From Thalassiosira profunda (Eukaryota; Bacillariophyta; Thalassiosirophyceae; Thalassiosirales; Thalassiosiraceae): a DNA stretch of 12,832 nucleotides. The stretch lies in NCBI GenBank assembly GCA_036939355.1, contig JALLAP010001245.1:1-12832 (forward strand), written 5' to 3'. A program made the position numbers and the translations under genes. Below the pieces are notes generated by a model, which did no database searches, was not told the DNA's origin, and saw only the letters and a program-made list of their open reading frames with translations. This document shows positions 7,178 to 12,832 of this stretch, in pieces (position 1 is the stretch's first letter; each line of letters begins with the position of its first letter).

Positions 7178-9685
7178 TCAGTAGTCGTCGCGTTCCTTCT
7201 TCTCCCGTTTCTTTCTCTTCCTCTTTTCCTTCTTGCTCTTCTTCTTGCTGCTGGGCGCTTTGACTTCAAGCGATTGGGCCATCATTTGCTCCGCCTCGCG
7301 TTTGGCCGCTTCGATGGCAGCCAGAGCCGCAGTGCTGACGGCTGCAGTTGGCGTGATGGCTGTTCCATTTTGTGCTGGCGTTGTGGGCTTTGGCGGGAGC
7401 GCAGATTGTTGCGTAGGGTCGAATTTCTTTTCACTGCTTCCCGCGCCCTCCTCTTCGATGCCCGCAGTGTCCTCTTTCTGCGGAGCCACTGACTCGTCAT
7501 CAGAGTCCATCACGACATGAACTTTGGTACCATTCTTCGCTATCTTCTGCTTTGGAGCAGGTTCGGCTGCAGCTTTGTCTGCTCCTTCGTCCAAAGAGGC
7601 ACCGCCGTCGCCAGCAGCCTCCTCACTGCTAGTGGGCTCCACAAGGTCCTCCTCGACGCGATCCTGTTTTGACGCCTCTTCGGCTTCTGTGCCACTATCG
7701 GCCTCATCATTCGGCTGCTTCGTTTCACTGTCGTTTGCAGTGGCACCTTTTGATTTGTTTGGCTCGACTTCGTCTGCAGCAGTCTGTTCTGCAATGACAT
7801 TCTGACTTGCGCCATCGGACTGCTCTTCAGGCTGGTCGCCGGACTTTGCCTCGTCACCGGCACTGCCATCCCCTGCTGGAGCAGTTTGTTCGTCTTCGGC
7901 ACTTTGTACTGTCCCATCTGGCGTTGCATTGGATTGCTCATTCTGTTCTGCAACAGACTCGTCGACAGAGTCCTCAGAGATACTGTCGTCAACCTTGTCC
8001 TTCCTTCCAGTAGCTTCGGTTTTCTCTTCTGGCGACTTGCTTTTCGGCTTGCTGCTGCTCCGTTTCGATATCTTCTGGTGATTCGGTGTGGAACGCGTTC
8101 CAGACACGTCAATGAAAAAGTCTCCATCATCGCTGTCGTCGTCATCGCCGTAGCTACTCTCGCTGTCATCCTCGGCCACGCTCTCTGTTTCATCGTCGGA
8201 GAAAAATGACTCCAAGTTGTGGTGCTCCTTGATGGCTGGCGCTGGCGCTGCTTTCACTGTGACAGATTGGTGATTGGACTTCCGGTCAGACTTTGCAAAT
8301 AGCTTTCTCTGCTCCCTCTTGCTCGCAGAAGGCAGTGCCTTCTCTTCTTTGCTTTCGGTCATCGACCGATCAGATGGGGCTGCATGTGCTGATGCTGTTT
8401 GTTTCTTCTCCTCGGCCGAGACTGTGGGGACACCTTTCGCCCGCAACAGTTCGTTTTGGTGCTTCAGGCGGAGCTCCAGCTTTTGCTTTTCCTCTTCTAG
8501 CCGCTGCCTTCCGAGGGACTCTTGTGTCTGAGGGTGATGTTGCTCTTTCTTCTGCTGCTCCACAAACTCACTGTATTGCACAACTGTCGCTGCCATCAAG
8601 CCCCGTTTCCACTGTAATTGCTGTTTCCGCGCATTGTCTGCACGTCTACGCAATTCCCGCTCTCTTTGGTCAGCATACGGCAGGGCGATGAACGAATGAA
8701 GATTCTGAAGGCCGTAACAGTTCTTCATCGAACTTTCGTAGACCAAGATGGTTGGGGTTGGACCAGGCTCGCCGGAATCGTTTGCATTATCTTTCTGGCA
8801 GCGCTCCACCGCCCGCTCTGCCATTCGTTGCACATCGTCGCCTAACGAGCTTTTGTCTTCCTCCGGCTTTGCAGGATTGATAAGGTCTCTGAAGTTCAGA
8901 AGGATGCATACGTGTTGCGCCAGAGGCGGTTTGGCATTCTGGGAATCCGCTTCTTCGTCCTTGGCGTTGTCGTGTTGCGTTGCCGACGGAATCAAGATAT
9001 CCAATCCCAGCCGAAGATACTCTAACACATTCTTCATGCGAGGATCTACCACCCATATCACAAAATTGCACGCCTTCCCCCGATGAGGTTGCAATGCTGT
9101 CGTCCATTGCTTTTGGAATGGCCTCTCTTCGTTCTGATAGAAGAAGCTTTTTGCTTCTGACACGTAGAGTTGCACCGGCTCTTCGGGTTCGGGTGATGGG
9201 TGCGTTTTGTGAAACGGAGCTTCTTTGGGTAGCGCCCAGGGAATCAGAGCCATCAAGCTTCGCCTTCCCGGTCTATCTGTCTTGGTGCGTTCGATACCAT
9301 CTAATCGCCTTTGCCTTGCATCTTGAAACGGATCCTCTCCCCTCAGTCTTCGAATCAAGCACGTTTTGCCCGACTTCTCTTCGCCTACGATGACGCCTCT
9401 TAGGATTGTCGTATTGCCTGAAGATTGCGGCGGCGTCGTCGCCTGGCGCTTGCCGGCGCTGCTCCCCGAAGATGTGCTATGCAAGCTCGTTTGCAGAGTG
9501 ATGGTCCTGTCGCCAGCTCCTCGCCCGTCGTGACTCCCTCTGCTCGGGGAGGCGACGCCTGCCCGAGGTGTGCCTCTTCTGGTGCCGGTGACCCCCTGCC
9601 TCGGCGGCGAGCGCTCGGGCGCTGCTCTCGGCTTCCCGGCATCGGCGGTCTCGCCGCTGTAGATGTCCCACAGCGACGACCACAT
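7178..9685 (-). CDS. RABL6/PARF-like GTPase with long acidic tail
   Basis: An 835-residue protein in one exon. The first 90 residues are disordered (Ser/Pro/Arg-rich). A Ras-like domain follows at about 92-340. The P-loop GEEKSGKT is at 101-108, then IRRLRGEDPF, paralleling RABL6 GDRNTGKT and LQGRPF. ACNFVIWVVD (205-214) and HVCILLNFRDL (258-268) match RABL6 VVMMFD and VCVLGNYRD; the usual NKxD is NFRD, as in RABL6. ESSMKNCYGLQNLHSFIALP (317-336) is nearly the RABL6 ESSMKNSFGLKYLHKFF stretch. A coiled, Gln/Glu-rich region then leads to LESFFSDDE and a very acidic Ser/Glu/Asp-rich tail. The end is a Lys/Arg block (SKKKSKKEKRKRKKREKK), also like RABL6. No DxxG switch II is obvious. Animal RABL6 is nuclear/cytoplasmic and linked to cell-cycle control; the role in this organism is unknown. 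No CAAX prenylation signal. Confidence 0.85.
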   Translation of the reverse strand: MWSSLWDIYSGETADAGKPRAAPERSPPRQGVTGTRRGTPRAGVASPSRGSHDGRGAGDRTITLQTSLHSTSSGSSAGKRQATTPPQSSGNTTILRGVIVGEEKSGKTCLIRRLRGEDPFQDARQRRLDGIERTKTDRPGRRSLMALIPWALPKEAPFHKTHPSPEPEEPVQLYVSEAKSFFYQNEERPFQKQWTTALQPHRGKACNFVIWVVDPRMKNVLEYLRLGLDILIPSATQHDNAKDEEADSQNAKPPLAQHVCILLNFRDLINPAKPEEDKSSLGDDVQRMAERAVERCQKDNANDSGEPGPTPTILVYESSMKNCYGLQNLHSFIALPYADQRERELRRRADNARKQQLQWKRGLMAATVVQYSEFVEQQKKEQHHPQTQESLGRQRLEEEKQKLELRLKHQNELLRAKGVPTVSAEEKKQTASAHAAPSDRSMTESKEEKALPSASKREQRKLFAKSDRKSNHQSVTVKAAPAPAIKEHHNLESFFSDDETESVAEDDSESSYGDDDDSDDGDFFIDVSGTRSTPNHQKISKRSSSKPKSKSPEEKTEATGRKDKVDDSISEDSVDESVAEQNEQSNATPDGTVQSAEDEQTAPAGDGSAGDEAKSGDQPEEQSDGASQNVIAEQTAADEVEPNKSKGATANDSETKQPNDEADSGTEAEEASKQDRVEEDLVEPTSSEEAAGDGGASLDEGADKAAAEPAPKQKIAKNGTKVHVVMDSDDESVAPQKEDTAGIEEEGAGSSEKKFDPTQQSALPPKPTTPAQNGTAITPTAAVSTAALAAIEAAKREAEQMMAQSLEVKAPSSKKKSKKEKRKRKKREKKERDDY

Positions 9686-10009
9686 GGCGTCGAGGGGGCT
9701 TGGTTTGGAGAGGCAAGTGGGCAGTTGTCTGCGGTTGGCGGTTGTGGGTTGGGCGGGCGGATCGTGACGTGAAAGATCCAGAAAGATACGAAGGTTAGCT
9801 TTGGGTTAGAGTTGGGGTGAGGGTGAGGGTTAGGGTTAGGGTTGGGAAGTTAGGGTTTGTGTTCCCTCCTCACGCTCCTCCTGGTCGCCTATTGTAGAGC
9901 AACTCACGCACAACCTCCTCCGCCGTACCTCCAACCGAGAGCCGAGAGGGCGTCGATCGTTGCGCCGCTTCTTCTTCGATCAACACCTTTCGAGACATAG
10001 ACTTTGTGC
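9686..10009. promoter_or_regulatory. Divergent promoter region, RABL6-like / plastid protein
   Basis: These 324 bp separate two divergent start codons. The middle holds a telomere-type repeat tract (listed separately). The RABL6-proximal part is G/T-rich on the + strand; the plastid-gene side, 9860-9990, is C/T-rich and probably holds its 5'UTR. No TATA-like element or other gene is visible. Confidence 0.5.
9803..9857 (+). repeat. Interstitial telomere-type repeats (TTAGGG and variants)
   Basis: The tract has perfect GGGTTAGGGTTAGGG units at its core (about 9827-9843). Degenerate GGGTTAGAG, GGGGTGAGGGTGA and GGGAAGTTAGGGTTT units flank them. Read on the minus strand it gives AAACCCTAA, the plant telo-box sequence. 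It lies in the divergent promoter 120-170 bp upstream of the RABL6-like start and about 150 bp before the plastid gene. It could be a short interstitial telomeric insertion from break repair or a binding site for a telomere-repeat-type transcription factor. Confidence 0.85.
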
Positions 10010-10429
10010 ATGCACCGAATGCCCGTCAACGCAATGCTGAAAGCGTTTCTGTTGGGGTATCTTCTCGCCCAGTGCAGAGCATTCACCGAGCCGAAACGAA
10101 CAATAACAACATGCGCCCGCCGCCCTCTTGGTAGGGTTGGCGTGGGTGCAACAATACCAGCGATGGCATCCGATCCAAACAATGATGACGACGAAAACAA
10201 CAACCTGGACGCCTTCCTAGACAAGCAACTATTCGATCCGGACGCTCCCTCAAACGACAACAATTGGTTTGCAAATCTGGTCCGGAACGATTACGATTCG
10301 GCAGAAGCCCTTTATGTGGGTGCGATCGGGCTATTTGGCGTGATATTATCGCAGGAGCTTTTGAGGATGGTGAAGTATGGCAGCGCGTACACTCCCTTTG
10401 GCTCTCCCGGCAGTGGAAATTTGTTCTAG
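10010..10429 (+). CDS. Small plastid-targeted single-pass membrane protein, unknown function
   Basis: 139 residues from the first ATG; ATGs at 10019 and 10034 are also in frame and all keep the presequence. Residues 9-24 (MLKAFLLGYLLAQCRA) form a signal peptide with predicted cleavage before F25. Phe at +1 after Ala is the ASAFAP-type hallmark of plastid import through four membranes in red-lineage secondary algae. A basic, acid-free transit-like segment follows (TITTCARRPLGRVGVGATIP). The mature part starts with an Asp/Asn-rich stretch. It has a conserved-looking segment (NLVRNDYDSAEALYVGAIG), one membrane helix at about 99-116, then ELLRMVKYGSAYTPFGSPGS and a Gly-Asn-Leu-Phe end. The length and single helix suggest a thylakoid or envelope protein. 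I do not recognise the family. It converges on eS25 with a 320-bp gap. Confidence 0.8.
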   Translation: MHRMPVNAMLKAFLLGYLLAQCRAFTEPKRTITTCARRPLGRVGVGATIPAMASDPNNDDDENNNLDAFLDKQLFDPDAPSNDNNWFANLVRNDYDSAEALYVGAIGLFGVILSQELLRMVKYGSAYTPFGSPGSGNLF

Positions 10430-10749
10430 CTGGGCAGCCGCTGAGTCGATTGGGGAAAGACACCTGAAGCTATCAACCTCATTCATTTACTATCTAAGAT
10501 TCCCTTAGACGTGAAATTTAAGCTCTCTACCATAGAAGATGCAAACGATATTGTACTGCTTGCAATTGCAACTCAGCTTTGTGCAACTGTAGATGCCGGT
10601 GGGGTTGCTCCGCGACGAAACGGGATGAAATAAAAAGATGCGTTGAGCTGATCGGTCGACTCTGCCACCACCATAACATCATAGACGATAAAACGTTCAA
10701 TATTGACTGTATGCTTCTTTATCATAAAATCAACAAGGCCGGGGGAGGT
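10430..10749. other. Convergent intergenic region with 3'UTRs
   Basis: These 320 bp separate the stops of the plastid protein and eS25 genes, the longest convergent gap in the window. On the + strand an AATAAA lies at 10629-10634, about 200 bp after the plastid gene stop, and could be its polyadenylation signal. The sequence is more AT-rich than the flanking genes. I see no open frame with family features, no tRNA-like cloverleaf and no repeat. Confidence 0.5.
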
Positions 10750-11145
10750 TTACTCCTCGTCGTCCTCGCCAATATTACGGGTGTAAATTCGCTGCGCCCG
10801 GCTCACGCACACGGGACGGATGGAGCCCTCCTCGGCGAGCTGGTTCAGCGCCCTCCGCGCCAGTCCTCCGCTGATCTTGAGCTTCTCCACGACGGAAGAG
10901 ACGGTGATGAGCTTCATCTTGGGCACCTCAGAGTTAAGCCGGTCGTACTGCTCCTTCGTGAAGAGGACCTTGTTGTCGACCTTGTCGCGCTGCTTTCCCT
11001 TGGACCACTTCTTCTTCTTTCCCTTTCCGCCGGCCATGGCCGCGGCCATTTTCTGCTCCTTCGACTTTTGCTGGACTTTGGGAGGCTGGATGGGGTGTGT
11101 TGCAAAGAGGTGTGTGAGAAGAGATGATGTCAAGTGATACACCAT
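10750..11145 (-). CDS. RPS25: Cytosolic small-subunit ribosomal protein eS25
   Basis: The gene encodes 112 residues in two exons. Exon 1 contributes only the ATG (11143-11145). A 57-nt intron (11086-11142; GTGTAT...CATCCAG) follows, and exon 2 is 10750-11085. The spliced N-terminus MPPKVQQKSKEQK matches the usual eS25 start (Met-Pro-Pro-Lys...), which is why the intron is preferred over the continuous frame. The body is highly conserved: AAAMAGGKGKKKKWSKGK, DKVDNKVLFTKEQYDRL, PKMKLITVSSVVEKLKISG, and GLARRALNQLAEEGSIRPV, ending in SRAQRIYTRN and an acidic tail. It is a 40S head protein next to the P/E-site tRNA and is needed for some IRES-driven initiation. An intron directly at the start codon is common in ribosomal protein genes. 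Identity is certain. Confidence 0.97.
   Translation of the reverse strand: MVYHLTSSLLTHLFATHPIQPPKVQQKSKEQKMAAAMAGGKGKKKKWSKGKQRDKVDNKVLFTKEQYDRLNSEVPKMKLITVSSVVEKLKISGGLARRALNQLAEEGSIRPVCVSRAQRIYTRNIGEDDEE
11086..11142 (-). other. 57-nt intron after the eS25 start codon, stop-free and in frame
   Basis: The donor is ATG/GTGTATC and the acceptor CCCATCCAG/CCT. The pyrimidine content before the AG is moderate. The length is 19 codons exactly, with no stop in the eS25 frame, so retention would give a full-length eS25 with a 19-residue insert (VYHLTSSLLTHLFATHPIQ) after Met1. Confidence 0.85.
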
Positions 11146-11673
11146 GTGCCCGAATTAAGTGATGGCCACCCAGGGCGCCAGAAACGCGCCATCGCCGCTC
11201 GTACATAGCGGCGCTCTGCACTGCCAAATAAATTTGCAGCGCAGCGCTGCCGCTGAGGGCCAGCGCGGACGAGGCCACGAGGGTGGACCTCAACTCGCGA
11301 GGTGGACCTCTCACGTCGACGACGATCCAGCCGCCGCCGACGCGCCGCCTGGCTCACAGCCGCACCCTCCCCGACTCCAAATGCCCGCAGAGCATTCCCT
11401 TACCATCTTGGCTGTTTATTTCTTCCTATGAACCGATAACACGCCCAGTAGGGGAGGACAACGCGCTCTGTTGGGTTGTCGGGAAAAGTTGGGAGTTGGG
11501 AGGAGCTCGGCCTCCTGTCGTCTGCCTGTCGCCCGTTTAGTAACCGGGAAGGTCTTACTTACGTACCTAGAGCAAAAGGTAGGGCGTAGGAGAGAAGCAA
11601 GAAGCAAGAAGCAAGAAGCAAGATACCGAGCAACGCCGGACGACGGCAACGTACCATAGTAACTAGGGCGACC
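11146..11673. promoter_or_regulatory. Divergent promoter region, eS25 / TPR-prefoldin genes
   Basis: These 528 bp lie between two divergent start codons. The eS25-proximal half is GC-rich, with a 7-bp inverted repeat (CGCCGCT / AGCGGCG, 11193-11199 and 11207-11213, 7-nt loop) and a self-complementary GCAGCGCTGC-like stretch near 11230. The other half holds a short 7-bp tandem repeat about 50 bp before the TPR-prefoldin ATG. Several small open frames cross the gap on both strands, but none shows a family feature, so I treat it as non-coding. Confidence 0.5.
11593..11620 (+). repeat. Microsatellite-like tandem repeat, (AGAAGCA)x4
   Basis: Four perfect copies of a 7-bp purine-rich unit, followed by a partial AGA. 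It lies 53 bp upstream of the TPR-prefoldin start codon, probably in its 5'UTR or core promoter. Confidence 0.9.
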
Positions 11674-12818
11674 ATGCCCAACGAGGACGCGGAAGCAAAG
11701 AAGGAGTGAGTTGGTGGTGGGTGTGGGGGGCTGGCAAGTGGGCGCCGAGGAGCCAGGCGGTGCTCGCGTAAAGGCCACCGCGACGGCCAATGACTTCTCG
11801 TTTGCAGTGATCGCGTTGTGCTGGCGTCGTGGCGAGCAGGCCAACCTTGCGGTGTTGTTGTTTCCAGTCTGGCGTCGATTAATTTTGCATTCATTAAGAG
11901 GTTGCTAGAATTGCAATCATTTTTCTCACTGCTTATTCCTTTGCTCCCTCGGCAGACTTGGAAACAAGGCCTTCGCCGCCAAGGACTACGATGAGGCCAT
12001 CAAACATTACACGGCCGCCATTGCAATAGACTCCAAGAATTGCGTCTATTACTCGAATAGGAGGTGAGAATTAATCTGACCGCATCGCATGATTTTTATC
12101 CTCCTGCATTCCGCCGACTCTGCTGATTTCTCATCTCGCTGGCAGCGCCTGCTATGGGGGGAAGCAAGAATGGGCGTCGGCGGCCAAGGACGCCAAAGAA
12201 TGCATCAAAGTGGATCCGTCCTTCATCAAGGGCTACTACCGCCTCGCGAACGCCCAGTCGGAGCAGAACGAATTCGACGCCGCGCTGGCCACCATCAAAC
12301 AGGGAATGGCCATCGAATCCGACAACCCGCAATTGCAAAAGCAGATGCGGCAGATCAAAGCGAAGAGGGCGGGCGTGCGCAAGGCCGAAAGCGCGGCCAA
12401 GTCCGCTGGACCCGCCGCGCCCGCCATGCCGGGGGGACTGCCGCACAACCTGGACGCGTCCGTCTCGAAGGAGGTGATGGATTTGCAACAACAATTGATG
12501 GCCACTACGAAGGAATTTCGGATGGTGAAAGCGAACCTGATGAAGGCCCAGAACGGAAAGAGGGCGAACGAGCTGACCAAAGTGGAGCTGGAGAAGCTGC
12601 CGCAGAGCGCGGGCACCGATGCGAAGATGTACCGCGGCATTGGGAAGATGTTCATGCTCACGAGCCGGTCCGACATTATGGAGCATTTGGACGAGACCAT
12701 CGAGAAGGAGGGCAAGGACGAGAAGGATTTGGCCGCCAAGCTGGAGTATCTGGACAGGAGGATGAAGAGCCAGCGGCAAAACATTGTGGAGCTGACCAAG
12801 TCTTCGTCCGCGGAGTAG
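11674..12818 (+). CDS. TPR co-chaperone fused to prefoldin subunit 1 domain
   Basis: Three exons (11674-11705, 11956-12063, 12146-12818) are joined across GT-AG introns of 250 and 82 nt; the joined frame gives 270 residues. Donors are GTGAGT and GTGAGA; acceptors are CGGCAG and TGGCAG. Residues 8-120 are a three-repeat TPR closest to Hop/STI1 TPR1: KELGNKAF, YDEAIKHYTAAIAID, YYSNRSA, KGYYRLA and NPQLQKQM. The two-carboxylate clamp is complete (K10, N14, N45, K75, R79), so it should bind the EEVD tail of Hsp70 or Hsp90. A Pro/Ala linker leads to a prefoldin beta-type domain at about 152-265. Two long helices flank MYRGIGKMFML (208-218), the prefoldin subunit 1 hairpin motif (human: MYEGVGRMF). 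It is therefore predicted to link Hsp70/90 to prefoldin or act as a hybrid co-chaperone in the cytosol. Both domain calls are firm; the joint function is inferred. Confidence 0.93.
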
Positions 12819-12832
12819 TGTTGTTGTTGGAT

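Noticed and set aside
10430..10749. Possible tRNA or small RNA in the convergent gap
   Set aside because: No GTTCRANNC-type B box, acceptor stem or other RNA signature could be found.
11159..11431. Small plus-strand frame beginning near the eS25 start
   Set aside because: Lies in the divergent promoter, low-complexity, no recognisable feature.
11791..11908. Alternative exon 2 of the TPR-prefoldin gene using the TTTGCAG acceptor at about 11806
   Set aside because: It would put the frame into unrelated sequence, whereas the acceptor at 11955 restores a textbook TPR repeat.

Overview
The window is a compact stretch of eukaryotic nuclear DNA with moderately high GC. The genes are eukaryote-only or typically eukaryotic: a class C (GABA-B-like) GPCR, annexin, proteasome alpha-5, a dynein light intermediate chain-like protein, a TAZ zinc-finger protein, a RABL6-type GTPase, cytosolic ribosomal protein eS25, and a TPR/prefoldin chaperone. 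Four short GT-AG introns can be placed with confidence. One gene (10010-10429) has a hydrophobic presequence ending in Ala-Phe followed by a basic, Ser/Thr/Arg-rich stretch. That is the bipartite plastid-targeting signature of algae with a secondary red plastid. With the GABA-B-like receptor and a TTAGGG-type repeat tract, a photosynthetic stramenopile (diatom, pelagophyte, parmalean or relative) is the best guess; a haptophyte or cryptophyte is not excluded. I cannot name a species.

Layout, left to right: GPCR C-terminal half (+, cut by the window start); annexin (-) with a tandemly duplicated 3' coding segment; proteasome alpha-5 (-, 2 exons); dynein light intermediate chain-like (+); TAZ zinc-finger protein (-); small coiled-coil protein (+); RABL6-like GTPase (-); small plastid-targeted membrane protein (+); eS25 (-, 57-nt intron directly after the ATG); TPR-prefoldin fusion (+, 3 exons). 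Apart from the annexin/proteasome pair, neighbours alternate strands. Three of the convergent 3' ends are only 71-97 bp apart, and divergent start pairs share gaps of 180-528 bp, so several promoters are probably bidirectional.

The genes do not form one pathway. They are housekeeping and signalling genes: protein turnover and folding (proteasome, eS25, TPR-prefoldin), transport and trafficking (dynein LIC-like, RABL6-like, annexin), signalling and transcription (GPCR, TAZ), and plastid.

The observations most worth a second look are: (1) the 268-bp tandem duplication at the annexin 3' end, whose second copy is out of frame yet diverges mostly at silent sites; (2) the fusion of a Hop-type TPR with an intact carboxylate clamp to a prefoldin subunit 1 domain; (3) the stop-free, three-divisible 57-nt intron just after the eS25 start codon; (4) a LIC-like protein that lacks a P-loop but keeps the adaptor-binding FFxxLL helix; and (5) telomere-type repeats inside a divergent promoter. 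I see no mobile element, CRISPR array, rRNA or tRNA.
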